The notes beneath the pieces were generated by a model. It made no database searches. It was not told where the DNA came from and saw nothing but the letters and a program-made list of their open reading frames with translations. A program made the position numbers and the translations under genes. Positions 44,788-53,319 of a DNA stretch of 64,000 nucleotides are shown here, piece by piece. The DNA is from an uncultured Aquimarina sp. GTDB lineage: Bacteria; Bacteroidota; Bacteroidia; Flavobacteriales; Flavobacteriaceae. Each line of letters starts with the position of its first letter. Position 1 is the stretch's first letter. Location: the NCBI GenBank assembly GCA_947502885.1, contig CANNBP010000018.1:1-64000 (forward strand), written 5' to 3'.

Positions 44788-44925
44788 ATGAGAGTTCAAC
44801 ATACATCAATATTCAATTTAATTGAGATTTTTAGGAAAGGAACCAAGAAAATAGTAAATGCGGTTAATCCTAAGTTGCATTGTGAACACAAAAGCATGCA
44901 CGATTATTATTGTGATGCTGAATAA
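44788..44925 (+). CDS. Short hypothetical protein with C-terminal Cys/His
   Basis: A 45-codon frame starts at an ATG after a terminator and ends with taa. The product is basic (FRKGTKKIVNAV) and ends LHCEHKSMHDYYCDAE, with two Cys and three His closely placed, which could bind a metal. It has its own upstream AT-rich promoter space and good codon use, but its shortness makes it uncertain. Confidence 0.4.
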   Translation: MRVQHTSIFNLIEIFRKGTKKIVNAVNPKLHCEHKSMHDYYCDAE

Positions 44926-45093
44926 GCGTTTGTTACATAGTAGAATTATCAATTAAAAACTAAAAACGGGAATAATTGTTATGTAATAAGGAAAAACAAA
45001 CACCTGTTTTTAAGAGATATCATCTCAAATTTGCAATAAAATTTTTAATAAATAATAACAAGTCCAAAAACTTTGGAACATAAAACTAAAATC

Positions 45094-45642
45094 ATGAGTG
45101 TATTTAATGTACCAACAAAAGAAGAAGTAAGTAGTAATAATCAAGCAATCTTTGATAATTTAAATAATGCATTGGGGTTTGTACCAAATCTATATGCTAC
45201 ATATGCACATAGCGACACGGCTCTAGAAAACTATTTAAATTTTGCGAATGCGAAGACATCGCTTTCGGCAAAAGAAAAAGAAGCCGTTAATCTTGCTGTA
45301 AGCCAGGTTAATGATTGTCTTTATTGTTTGTCTGCGCATACTGCAATCGGAAAAATGAACGGTTTTACAGATGAACAAATATTAGAACTAAGAGCGGGTA
45401 AAGCTACTTTTGATTCAAAATTAGATGCACTGGCAAGATTGGCTAAAAACCTAACAGAAAAACGAGGTAAAGCAGACCAAAATGTTATCCAAAACTTTTT
45501 TGAAAATGGATATACAAAAGGAAGCTTGATAGATACAATCGTTTTGGTAGGTGATAAAACAATCTCGAATTATGTGCACGGAGCTACTCAGGTACCGGTT
45601 GATTTTCCAGTTGCAGAGCCATTAGAATCTACTACAGTTTAA
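45094..45642 (+). CDS. Carboxymuconolactone-decarboxylase/AhpD-like protein (copy 1)
   Basis: A 182-residue protein from ATG 45094 (an in-frame TTG 21 bp upstream is less likely). The AhpD-type active site is DCLYCLSAHTAIGKMNGF, a CxxCxxxH motif with redox-active cysteines, within a helical domain. Family members are alkylhydroperoxidase-like reductases. It is closely related to 48246-48788 and is followed by a cupredoxin-like gene. Probable role in peroxide or reactive-electrophile stress. Confidence 0.87.
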   Translation: MSVFNVPTKEEVSSNNQAIFDNLNNALGFVPNLYATYAHSDTALENYLNFANAKTSLSAKEKEAVNLAVSQVNDCLYCLSAHTAIGKMNGFTDEQILELRAGKATFDSKLDALARLAKNLTEKRGKADQNVIQNFFENGYTKGSLIDTIVLVGDKTISNYVHGATQVPVDFPVAEPLESTTV

Positions 45643-45678
45643 ATAATAAAAAAATAATAATACTTAAGAAAAAGAAAA

Positions 45679-46035
45679 ATGAAAAAATTAATTGCTTTAT
45701 CAACGTTTATATTAGTGTTTGCTTTTGGTGCTTTTGCACAGGATACAAAAACATTGTCCTTAGAACAAACAAAAGGAGAGTTTACTCAGAAAGAGATAAA
45801 AATATCAGAAGGGTCATACGTTTTTGAAATCAAAAATACAGGTGTAGATCACGAAGTTGGATTTGTTTTAGCTCCAAAATCTAATCCAGATGCACATATA
45901 AAAACTGCATATGTTACAAAAGCAGTAGCAACCGGTAAAACTGGTAAGACAAAAGTTACAAAACTTAAAAAAGGAGAATATATATACTTCTGTCCATTAA
46001 ACCCAACTCCGCAATATACCTTGGTAGTAGAATAG
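45679..46035 (+). CDS. Cupredoxin-fold secreted protein
   Basis: A 118-residue protein with a signal peptide (LSTFILVFAFGAFAQ) and a plastocyanin-like beta-sandwich: YVFEIKNTGVDHEVGFVLAP with a His, and GEYIYFCPLNPTPQYTLVVE with a Cys. The copper site of true cupredoxins would have another His and a Met after that Cys; here there are Asn, Pro and Gln, so copper binding is doubtful. It lies 36 bp after the AhpD-like gene and is probably co-transcribed; terminator follows. Confidence 0.8.
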   Translation: MKKLIALSTFILVFAFGAFAQDTKTLSLEQTKGEFTQKEIKISEGSYVFEIKNTGVDHEVGFVLAPKSNPDAHIKTAYVTKAVATGKTGKTKVTKLKKGEYIYFCPLNPTPQYTLVVE

Positions 46036-46057
46036 TAGTTGTAAGATATGATGTTGT

Positions 46058-46089
46058 AAAACCTTGTTAATTTAAATTAGCAAGGTTTT
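46058..46089 (+). terminator. Terminator after the cupredoxin-like gene
   Basis: AAAACCTTG (46058-46066) pairs with CAAGGTTTT (46081-46089), and the right arm continues into further T residues. Confidence 0.75.
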
Positions 46090-46155
46090 TATTTTTCTTA
46101 TTTTAGGATATTTGGAGTATGTCAGAGACGGCCTAAGCCATAAATAGTGATAAAT

Positions 46156-46542
46156 ATGATTGTGTCAAAGTCTAAAATAATAGTATTGATTAGCATTTTT
46201 GCGATACTTGTATTTGCTATATATGTAATAAATATATGGACTAGCTCTTTTCCTGAGTTTTATACATTTCAAGATAGAATGTATGAGTATACCACCATTT
46301 TGTATCACTTTCCAATTATGTTACCTGCTATTTTAGGTTTTTATAGGTATAATAAATGGGGCAAAAAGGCTATTGTTTTTAGTGGATATGTTTTGTACTT
46401 GGTGATAATTGCAATTTGTTATTTTGGGGTTTATTGGAGTAGTGATCCATTAGAGATTGGCCTAGTTTTTAGCATTTTTGGTATTCCGTATTGTATACTT
46501 TTTGCGATTTATTTGATATATATATTGATGAAAAACAAATAA
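46156..46542 (+). CDS. Small four-helix membrane protein
   Basis: A 128-residue protein from ATG 46156 with four hydrophobic helices (IIVLISIFAILVFAIYVI, ILYHFPIMLPAILGFY, VLYLVIIAICYFGVYW, IFGIPYCILFAIYLIYIL). No recognised family or catalytic motif. It ends one base before the methyltransferase start and is probably transcribed with it. Confidence 0.7.
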   Translation: MIVSKSKIIVLISIFAILVFAIYVINIWTSSFPEFYTFQDRMYEYTTILYHFPIMLPAILGFYRYNKWGKKAIVFSGYVLYLVIIAICYFGVYWSSDPLEIGLVFSIFGIPYCILFAIYLIYILMKNK

Positions 46543-46543
46543 T

Positions 46544-47185
46544 ATGGATAAGTATACAGAGACCTTTAAAACGTGGAATAAAGTAGCATCAGCTTATGAA
46601 GATAAATTTATGGATCTAGATTTATATAACGATACATATGATCTTTTTTGTGAGTTATTGACAAGTAATACGTCTAAGGTGTTAGAGGTTGGTTGTGGCC
46701 CAGGTAATATAACCAGATATATGTTGTCTAAAAGACCCGAATGGGATGTTTTAGGAATTGATATAGCAGAAGAAATGCTGGTTCTGGCTAAGAAGAATAA
46801 CCCAACCGCAAAATTTCTGATAATGGATTCTAGAGAAATAGATAGTATTAACTCTAGTTTTAATGCTATAGTTAGTGGTTTTTGTTTGCCTTACTTGTCA
46901 AAATCTGATCGACTAAAATTTTTTGTTGATTGTAAGAATTTATTGATTAATGATGGATTATTATATATGAGTTTTGTAGAAGGAGGTTATGAGAAATCTG
47001 GATTTAAAAAAGGAAGAGATGGTGATAGAGCCTATTTCTATTATCATGATATGGAAGAGATTACTCAGGAGTTAAAAGAGAATAATTTTGATATAATTCA
47101 TGTATTAAAGAAAGATTATGAAGTAAAAGATAAAGAGCCAGAGGTTCATACAATTATGATTGTGATAAAACGAGAAAGCATATAA
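46544..47185 (+). CDS. Class I SAM-dependent methyltransferase
   Basis: A 213-residue enzyme. Motif I is KVLEVGCGPGNITRYML, followed by WDVLGIDIAEEMLVLAKK (motif II acidic residue), IMDSREIDS and FCLPYLSKSDRLKFFVDC. The fold is that of Methyltransf_11/25 enzymes acting on small molecules; the acceptor cannot be told from sequence. Starts directly after the membrane-protein gene. Confidence 0.88.
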   Translation: MDKYTETFKTWNKVASAYEDKFMDLDLYNDTYDLFCELLTSNTSKVLEVGCGPGNITRYMLSKRPEWDVLGIDIAEEMLVLAKKNNPTAKFLIMDSREIDSINSSFNAIVSGFCLPYLSKSDRLKFFVDCKNLLINDGLLYMSFVEGGYEKSGFKKGRDGDRAYFYYHDMEEITQELKENNFDIIHVLKKDYEVKDKEPEVHTIMIVIKRESI

Positions 47186-47313
47186 TTTAAAATAAGAAAA
47201 GAATCTAATAACTTGTTAGTGTAGGTACATAGTTATGATAAAAGTTGATTTTACATAACTAGTGCATATTTAAAATACTAATTGTAAAGACAGAATATTT
47301 TATACGAATTCGA

Positions 47314-48177
47314 ATGAAATACGCCGGAAAAAACGAAGAATATTTAGAGGTTATCGAAATAAACAGTGAAAATTGTGATATTTTAAAAGCTTCGCAAAAA
47401 AGTAAATTAATATTGCTTTGGTTTACATCTGATCAAAATCGTTTAAAAATTGATTCAGTAGATTATACCTTTAATCGTAATGATATTGTTAGTCTAACCG
47501 AATTTCATAAGGTACAAGTTAAAGAGTTGAATGAAGTAAAGTTGTTGCGTTGGAATCGTTCTTTTTATTGTATTCTTGATCATGATAGTGAGGTTGGTTG
47601 TAAAGGGATATTGTATTACGGAGCTTCTAATCTACCTGTTATTAAGCCTAAGATAGATGATGTTGAAGTGCTTAGGACAGTTTGGAAAATGCTCTTGATA
47701 GAGATGCAATCAAAGGATAATTTGCAATTAGAGATGCTGCAAATGATGTTAAAACGATTATTAATTTTATGTACGCGTATATATAAAATACAAAGTAACT
47801 ATCATGAGCATAAAGCAAACTCTGTTGATATTATAAGAGAGTATAATTTTTTGGTAGAAAAACATTTTAGAGAGAAGCATAATGTGGCTGCATATGCTTC
47901 ATTATTAAATAAATCGCCTAAAACCCTGTCTAATCTTTTTAAAAAGATTGGAAGTAGTACACCTTTGCAATTTATTCAAAGTAGAATTATGCTAGAAGCA
48001 AGGCGATTACTACAATATACAGATAAAACAATTTCAGAAATAGGATATGAACTTGGATTTAGCGATGTGCAAGTCTTTAGTCGTTTTTTTAAAAATTTAG
48101 AAGGAGTTTCTCCTTCAGATTATAAAGAGAATCATGTGAAGGGAAGTATTGCTAATACCACAGGAAGAGAAGCCTAA
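47314..48177 (+). CDS. AraC-family transcription regulator
   Basis: A 287-residue regulator. The N-terminal 150 residues form a cupin-like sensing part (VDYTFNRNDIVSLTEFHKVQV). The C-terminal 100 residues carry the two AraC helix-turn-helix motifs (HNVAAYASLLNKSPKTLSNLFKK and ISEIGYELGFSDVQVFSRFFKN). It lies 68 bp upstream of the second AhpD-like gene and OsmC gene and is likely their activator, possibly in response to oxidants or electrophiles. A loose hairpin (47230-47261) precedes it. Confidence 0.92.
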   Translation: MKYAGKNEEYLEVIEINSENCDILKASQKSKLILLWFTSDQNRLKIDSVDYTFNRNDIVSLTEFHKVQVKELNEVKLLRWNRSFYCILDHDSEVGCKGILYYGASNLPVIKPKIDDVEVLRTVWKMLLIEMQSKDNLQLEMLQMMLKRLLILCTRIYKIQSNYHEHKANSVDIIREYNFLVEKHFREKHNVAAYASLLNKSPKTLSNLFKKIGSSTPLQFIQSRIMLEARRLLQYTDKTISEIGYELGFSDVQVFSRFFKNLEGVSPSDYKENHVKGSIANTTGREA

Positions 48178-48245
48178 TAATTGCCTATGTCTTACTAATA
48201 TATTTGTGCTATAAATCAATTATTAACCATTTAATATAGTACAAT

Positions 48246-48788
48246 ATGGAAACAACAGCAAAATTTCAGGTTCCAACTAGAGAGGAAGTATCAGTAAGTA
48301 ATCAGGCTATTTTTGATGATCTTAAAAAAAATATAGGTTTTGTACCTAATCTCTATGCATACTATGCAAAAAACGATTCAGCTCTAGGGGATTATTTAAC
48401 TTTTCAAAACAGAAAATCAACCTTAAAAGCAAAAGAAAAAGAAGCCATTAATATTGTTGTAAGTCAGTATAATAACTGTAGATATTGTCAATCTGCCCAT
48501 ACAGCAATTGGTAAAATGAATGGTTTTACTGATGAGCAAATCCTTGAATTAAGAAAAGGGACAGTATCTTTTGATGATAAATTAGATGCTTTAACAAAAT
48601 TCGCATTATCGACAACAGAAAATAATGGAAGAGCTTCCGAAGAGTCTAAAAACGCTTTCTTCAATGCAGGGTATTCAGAAGCGAATATGATAGATGTTGT
48701 AATGATTATCGGCGAAAAAATTATGAGTAATTATATTCATAATCTTACAGGTTTTGAAATTGATTTTCCTCTTGCTACAGAATTATAA
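48246..48788 (+). CDS. Carboxymuconolactone-decarboxylase/AhpD-like protein (copy 2)
   Basis: A 180-residue paralogue of 45094-45642 with the same order and the motif NCRYCQSAHTAIGKMNGF (CxxCxxxH redox site). It lies between the AraC regulator and an OsmC-type peroxide reductase gene. Together these indicate a thiol-based peroxide-detoxifying set. The two copies probably arose by local duplication. Confidence 0.88.
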   Translation: METTAKFQVPTREEVSVSNQAIFDDLKKNIGFVPNLYAYYAKNDSALGDYLTFQNRKSTLKAKEKEAINIVVSQYNNCRYCQSAHTAIGKMNGFTDEQILELRKGTVSFDDKLDALTKFALSTTENNGRASEESKNAFFNAGYSEANMIDVVMIIGEKIMSNYIHNLTGFEIDFPLATEL

Positions 48789-48861
48789 TTAATTTCATCG
48801 GCTTACATTCAAAAAAAAGGTTCTAGAGCTACAAGGATGTAAGCTTTAAAAACTAAAAATA

Positions 48862-49290
48862 ATGGCAGCAGAAATAAAAATTAAAAACCTTTCGACAGGC
48901 TATCAATCCATTATTACAAATGGTAGACATACTATTGTAGGAGATGAACCAATAAAAAATAAAGGAACAGGTTTAGGATTAGCTCCTACAGAATTAGTTT
49001 TAGCCGGACTTGCAATGTGTAAAGTGGCAACAGTAAGATACATCGCTAGAACCAAAGGTTGGGATATAAGAGATATAGATGCTGAGTTAAAGCAAGAAGT
49101 TAAAAGAGGAGAAAATAGAACAATTTCTACTCATGTACAGGTAAGTATCGTAATAGAAGGAGATATTACTAATCTGCAAAGACAGGAACTCTTGGATCAA
49201 TCTAACAAATGTTACTTGCATAGAATGCTTGAAGGTTGTTGGGATATCGAACCAGCAAAAGATCTTACCGAAACACAAATGATGAAATAA
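48862..49290 (+). CDS. OsmC-family peroxiredoxin-like protein
   Basis: A 142-residue OsmC/Ohr fold protein with the two expected cysteines: LVLAGLAMCKVATVRY and DQSNKCYLHRMLEG. Family members reduce organic hydroperoxides. Its position 73 bp after the AhpD-like gene and before a terminator suggests the end of an oxidative-stress unit. Confidence 0.88.
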   Translation: MAAEIKIKNLSTGYQSIITNGRHTIVGDEPIKNKGTGLGLAPTELVLAGLAMCKVATVRYIARTKGWDIRDIDAELKQEVKRGENRTISTHVQVSIVIEGDITNLQRQELLDQSNKCYLHRMLEGCWDIEPAKDLTETQMMK

Positions 49291-49307
49291 AAATTAAATT
49301 TTAAAAG

Positions 49308-49342
49308 AAAAACTGACGCTTTCAGATAAAACGTCAGTTTTT
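49308..49342. terminator. Bidirectional terminator between OsmC and HMA-like genes
   Basis: AAAAACTGACG (49308-49318) pairs perfectly with CGTCAGTTTTT (49332-49342), between convergent genes. Confidence 0.8.
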
Positions 49343-49362
49343 CTTTTTATAATTAAATTTAA

Positions 49363-49680
49363 TTATAAGCTTAAGCTATGCCCTGTATTTGGTATCGAAG
49401 TATTACTATTGCTAAAAATACAGTAGTCTTTAGATTGAGACGAACAATACGACCCTGACCAATTTTTTGTTTTTTCTCCAACAGGAGGAAATCCCAATAA
49501 GGTAAGTAGGTTTTCTACATTGGATAGATCATTCATAGATTTATGATTAAACGAAACATATGAGTAATCATTATAGATAAAAACACTTGAAATATTTTTT
49601 AATTGAAGTACTTTTCTTTTTAACTCTGTTGCGCAATTAGCACACTTTAGATTTTGTATAGGAATAATACTTCGAAACAT
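49363..49680 (-). CDS. Small heavy-metal-associated-domain-like protein
   Basis: A 105-residue protein. The N-terminal 70 residues look like an HMA domain (IPIQNLKCANCATELKRKVLQLKNISSVFI) with CxxC metal-binding cysteines. The tail has two more cysteines (SYCSSQSKDYC) and no known domain. It may carry copper or another soft metal. It lies 20 bp after the DUF5777 gene on the same strand and probably ends that operon. Confidence 0.68.
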   Translation of the reverse strand: MFRSIIPIQNLKCANCATELKRKVLQLKNISSVFIYNDYSYVSFNHKSMNDLSNVENLLTLLGFPPVGEKTKNWSGSYCSSQSKDYCIFSNSNTSIPNTGHSLSL

Positions 49681-49700
49681 TATGATAAATAAGGTTATAG

Positions 49701-50549
49701 TTAAAATACTCGAGATAAGTTAAATCCAAAGAAAAAATCACCATCACTCCAATCACCAATTCCTTGGCTTAATACTCCGTTGGTGTTCATAGGTTGTGAG
49801 TTGGTGAAATGTAGTTGAAATACATGACCGCCAGTTTCAAGGTCAAAACCAATAGAAAGAGGGTTTTTAAAAGGTGAATTACTAGATCTATTTAAATGAT
49901 ACGCATAATCTACGTTAATCGACCACCTTTTGGTAAGTTTATGTCGCCCACCAATTCCTAAGGCATACTGAGTATTGTCTTGATCGTCAACTATGGTTAG
50001 GTTTTCATGCAACAGTGTCGGCATAAATTGTAAAGAAAAATTCTTGTTGAATTTACGAGAAACCAAGATTTGCCATACATAAGCCAATCTATGTTTAAAT
50101 TCTAACCCTGGTAAGTTACTATCTTCTTTATCAAGTTGAGTATTTATGGTGGCGCTATTATAGCCTACAACCGTAAATGGTAATCCGTTATTTTTTTGTC
50201 GAAACAAACGATATTTTAAAGAAGTTTCATAGGTTTTTTGAAACGAACTACGAGAAACACCAATATTTATAGCGTCAGAAACTCCATAAATAAAGTTTAA
50301 TCTTGTAACTGCGCCATCTAAACCAAAAAAGTCATCGATCCCATTTTTTACAGTACCAAATCTATGTGATACAACCATATAAAATAACTTTTTGTCTGCA
50401 AGTTTTGTGGATTCGAAGTTGACTATTTTTAATCCTTTAAAAGAGGCACTAGCATATTGATTGTCGTCTTTTGTATCAATTTCATTTAACAAATCATCTT
50501 GTGAAAATGATAAAAATGGAATTGCGAGTAATAAAAAAAATATTCTCAT
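49701..50549 (-). CDS. DUF5777 family outer-membrane barrel protein
   Basis: A 282-residue exported protein: signal peptide (FFLLLAIPFLSFSQ), then beta-strand-rich segments with alternating hydrophobic residues and a C-terminal FFFGFNLSRVF typical of outer-membrane barrels. It matches DUF5777, found with YceI and c-type cytochrome genes in flavobacteria. Nine bases separate it from the OB-fold gene. Function unknown. Confidence 0.82.
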   Translation of the reverse strand: MRIFFLLLAIPFLSFSQDDLLNEIDTKDDNQYASASFKGLKIVNFESTKLADKKLFYMVVSHRFGTVKNGIDDFFGLDGAVTRLNFIYGVSDAINIGVSRSSFQKTYETSLKYRLFRQKNNGLPFTVVGYNSATINTQLDKEDSNLPGLEFKHRLAYVWQILVSRKFNKNFSLQFMPTLLHENLTIVDDQDNTQYALGIGGRHKLTKRWSINVDYAYHLNRSSNSPFKNPLSIGFDLETGGHVFQLHFTNSQPMNTNGVLSQGIGDWSDGDFFFGFNLSRVF

Positions 50550-50557
50550 TAAGTAAT

Positions 50558-50953
50558 TTATTTATTTGTGTTAGTTGCTTGATCTATTTTAAGTTGCTCC
50601 AAAAGGTCATCATAACCAACATATCTTCCCTTTACAGTAATTTCAGTATTGGTTTTTATTCCCGAAATAGCATTCTCTTTAAAGGTTACTATTACTTTTT
50701 CGTCTAGAACAATGCTATTATCTTCAATAGAAGTGACTATTCCTTTTAATACTATGGCTTTGTCTAGATATAGGCTATTAAATTCTTGTTGATTAGTAGT
50801 GAAGCTAGAGAAGAATTCTTTAGAAGTAGTGCTAATGTCAGTTTTTTCATCACTGATATTTCTATGATCTTTATTTATATAGCTAAAAATGGTAGCGCCT
50901 AGAGCTAATAAAAATACAAGTAAAACGATTATTAATTTCTTCTTGTTTTTCAT
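50558..50953 (-). CDS. OB-fold (tRNA_anti-like) membrane-anchored protein
   Basis: A 131-residue protein with one N-terminal membrane anchor (LIIVLLVFLLALGATIFSYI) and an OB-fold-like periplasmic part (AIVLKGIVTSIEDNSIVLDEKVIVTF ... ITVKGRYVGYDDLLEQLKI). Its start overlaps the YceI stop by 4 bp. Such small domains bind ligands or partners; the role is unknown. Confidence 0.75.
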   Translation of the reverse strand: MKNKKKLIIVLLVFLLALGATIFSYINKDHRNISDEKTDISTTSKEFFSSFTTNQQEFNSLYLDKAIVLKGIVTSIEDNSIVLDEKVIVTFKENAISGIKTNTEITVKGRYVGYDDLLEQLKIDQATNTNK

Positions 50954-51498
50954 TTGCTTTTTAGATTAAATTTTAAAGAAACGTTCACTTGTTTTGCAAT
51001 TTTATTTCTTACAATTTTAGGAATAGAAATATCAAAATCTTGAGGAGTAACTGTAAAGTTTCCATTTATGGATAGTTGATTGTCTACTTTTTTTACAAGA
51101 ATAGGGAATTCAATACTTTTTTCTTTTCCATGTAATGAAAGGTTTCCTGAAATTTTAAACTCTTTTTCTTTTTCAGATAATTGGGCAAGGTCAAACCCTA
51201 TAATTTTGCCTTTAAATATGGCTTTTGGGTGTGTGTCTGATTCAATATAGTTTTCGTTAAAATGTTCTTCCATCAAAGCATTTTTAAATCGAAATTCTTT
51301 GACAAGGGCTAAGGATGCTATTTCACCATTTGAAGAGTTTAAAATAACTGTTACCGATTCGTTTTTGGCCTTAATTGGTTCAAAAGCTTCTTCTGATGCT
51401 TCAAAAACAAGCACTCCTTTTTTTTCAATATATTTTCCTTGAGAAAAAGAGATACCAATACCAAATATGCATATAAGTATAAAGGATTTTAATTTCAT
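50950..51498 (-). CDS. YceI-family periplasmic lipid-binding-like protein
   Basis: A 182-residue exported protein with a signal peptide (LICIFGIGISFSQG) and a YceI lipocalin-like barrel (HPKAIFKGKIIGFDL, GNLSLHGKEKSIEFPILV, FTVTPQDFDISIPKIV). YceI proteins bind polyisoprenoids. It lies between the cytochrome gene and the OB-fold gene in a tight operon, so a link to a quinone- or lipid-related periplasmic process is possible but not shown. Confidence 0.88.
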   Translation of the reverse strand: MKLKSFILICIFGIGISFSQGKYIEKKGVLVFEASEEAFEPIKAKNESVTVILNSSNGEIASLALVKEFRFKNALMEEHFNENYIESDTHPKAIFKGKIIGFDLAQLSEKEKEFKISGNLSLHGKEKSIEFPILVKKVDNQLSINGNFTVTPQDFDISIPKIVRNKIAKQVNVSLKFNLKSK

Positions 51499-51513
51499 CT
51501 TAATTAGTTTTAG

Positions 51514-51888
51514 TTACTCTAATTTACCATCTTTTATCCATTTATCAATAATATCTATGGTATTTTGAGGTAAACGACCATTAGGTGGCATTATTCCGGT
51601 CTCACCATTTTGCTTAGATATTCTGTCAATTATTTTAGAAGCCTGTTCGTTAACTTGGGCGTAGGTAAGAAGTTCAAATGGAGCATTGTTGGTAAGAGGA
51701 GAGCCATGACATCCTGTGCAATTTTGAGTTAATATTGATTTTACATCTTTTGTGTATGTTAATTTGGTTGGGTCCGGATCAGGATCAGGATTAGAAACAG
51801 GTGTTACGTCGTCTTCGCTGTCGCTTGAACAACTATATCCTACCAACAATACGGTTAAGAGCATAACCTTCCAAATAGATGATTTCAT
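51514..51888 (-). CDS. Small c-type cytochrome lipoprotein
   Basis: A 124-residue lipoprotein (VMLLTVLLVGYSCSS) with a Pro/Asp-rich spacer, then one haem-attachment motif, NCTGCHGSP (CxxCH), and a probable axial Met in TGIMPPNGRLP. It is the first gene of the operon leading to YceI, OB-fold, DUF5777 and HMA-like genes. It likely handles electrons at the outer face of the inner membrane or at the outer membrane. Confidence 0.88.
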   Translation of the reverse strand: MKSSIWKVMLLTVLLVGYSCSSDSEDDVTPVSNPDPDPDPTKLTYTKDVKSILTQNCTGCHGSPLTNNAPFELLTYAQVNEQASKIIDRISKQNGETGIMPPNGRLPQNTIDIIDKWIKDGKLE

Positions 51889-52611
51889 GATTTTTTTGAT
51901 TTGAGTTTAACTTACTTTTAATGTTGCGATTCTAATACTACTATATATAATCAAAGCTTAATATAGTAAAATTTGATTGCTTTAGTAAAACGTACTATGT
52001 TGTTTTTACCCTACCAATTACTATGTCTTTGTAAAATAATTAACGCAAACAAAAACATATATATTGCAAAAGTGTTAAGATGTGGTGTGTTCTTAATTAA
52101 TTGGTTGTTTTCTTAGCACAGTGCAACGTTACATTTGATAACAACAAATATCTTGGTCGAATGATTGGTTTTTTGCTTACAAATTATTTGGAATATTTTT
52201 TTAAGAGCTAATACGACCATTACTTTCTGTTAGGTAGCATTAAAGATCGATTAAATCAACTTAAACTCTGTGTTGATAGATTTACTGATTGTTTTTATTA
52301 CAGTTTTGGTTTTTGTTAAGAAGAAAAATAGCTCTACTTAACCTTGTTTTTTGCATGTAATTTACTGAAAATATAGTGTTTGTGTTTGATTCTTGATTTT
52401 TTTGATCCCATTTTTTGAAACTTTTGTTAAAAAAAATAATAAACTAGTAAGGGGAAAAGGACTATAGTGCGTCTTACAGGGGTAGATGAATTTGCAGACC
52501 CGAAGTAACGTTTAAGGAATATGTAAATTTTGTGTAAATCAAATTAAGGAAAGAGGACGCTCTTTCCTTTTTTACTTTAAAGGTGTGATTAAAATAGTTA
52601 GGAAGATCTGA
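51889..52611. other. Long intergenic region upstream of the cytochrome operon
   Basis: About 720 AT-rich bases without a gene. The left end must contain the minus-strand cytochrome promoter. The right end has a strong plus-strand-type terminator (52546-52573) with no plus-strand gene in front of it. The stretch 52440-52545 is less AT-rich and contains GGG...CCC pairing around 52480-52500, so a small RNA is possible. No open frame is supported. Confidence 0.45.
52546..52569 (+). terminator. Terminator hairpin with no assigned plus-strand gene
   Basis: AAGGAAAGAG (52546-52555) pairs perfectly with CTCTTTCCTT (52560-52569), loop GACG, followed on the plus strand by TTTT. On the minus strand it could also serve the DUF4230 gene ending at 52612, though the T tract is poorer that way. 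Confidence 0.65.
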
Positions 52612-53223
52612 CTACGGTATAAGTTGTTTTAAATCAATATATGTGTTTATTATATTGTTTTTATATTTTAATGTCCAACCTAAAGAATTGGTTAAAATAT
52701 ATATGTTTTGTAATTCACTAATTAATCGATTTTCAGCATTTGTAATTAGAACTGAGTTGTCTACCTTTTTATATAATTCTTGCATAACAATATTACGTAT
52801 CTCATTATGATCCTCTGAGTTAAATTTATTGATAAGACCTTCTTGGATATCATGATATTTTATTTCGGGATTGATAGATATTTCTGGTTTGGGAATAGAA
52901 TTGATAGTTATCGTTTTGTTTTGTACGTCTATAGAATGCTTTATTAGTCTTAAATCATATGATATTTGGGCATTTGCATTGACCAGAACGATTATTTTTT
53001 TCTTTGATGAAAGTAAGTTAAAGTAAGTTTTGTTATTTTTATAGGTTATGATATCCGAAAAATGGCCTTCTGTAACTACCAGTTTTCCTACATTCTTTAT
53101 TTGATCTACAATCAGACCAGAAGATGTGATGTTCGTTTTTTCGGTATTAGAACGATCAATGATATATTTGATGGTCAAGGCTAAAAGGGCCATTAAAGTA
53201 GCACCAAACAAAAAGTTACGCAT
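52612..53223 (-). CDS. DUF4230 domain protein, membrane-anchored
   Basis: A 203-residue protein from the ATG at 53223 (a longer frame adds 11 residues with no support). One N-terminal membrane helix (LFGATLMALLALTIKYII) then a DUF4230 region (VGKLVVTEGHFSDIITYKN, IVLVNANAQISYDLRLI, EIKYHDIQEGLINKFNSED). Such proteins occur in many bacteria; the function is not known. Confidence 0.85.
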   Translation of the reverse strand: MRNFLFGATLMALLALTIKYIIDRSNTEKTNITSSGLIVDQIKNVGKLVVTEGHFSDIITYKNNKTYFNLLSSKKKIIVLVNANAQISYDLRLIKHSIDVQNKTITINSIPKPEISINPEIKYHDIQEGLINKFNSEDHNEIRNIVMQELYKKVDNSVLITNAENRLISELQNIYILTNSLGWTLKYKNNIINTYIDLKQLIP

Positions 53224-53260
53224 ATTTTTTATGTTCAAATTTGTATAAATGTACATAAAA

Positions 53261-53288
53261 AATAGCCTATCTATAAAGAAAGGCTATT
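53261..53288 (-). terminator. Terminator of the DUF4136 gene
   Basis: AATAGCCT (53261-53268) pairs with AGGCTATT (53281-53288); on the minus strand TTTTTT follows. Confidence 0.75.
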
Positions 53289-53319
53289 ATATGATTAGAG
53301 TATTGCGTGGTAAATACAA

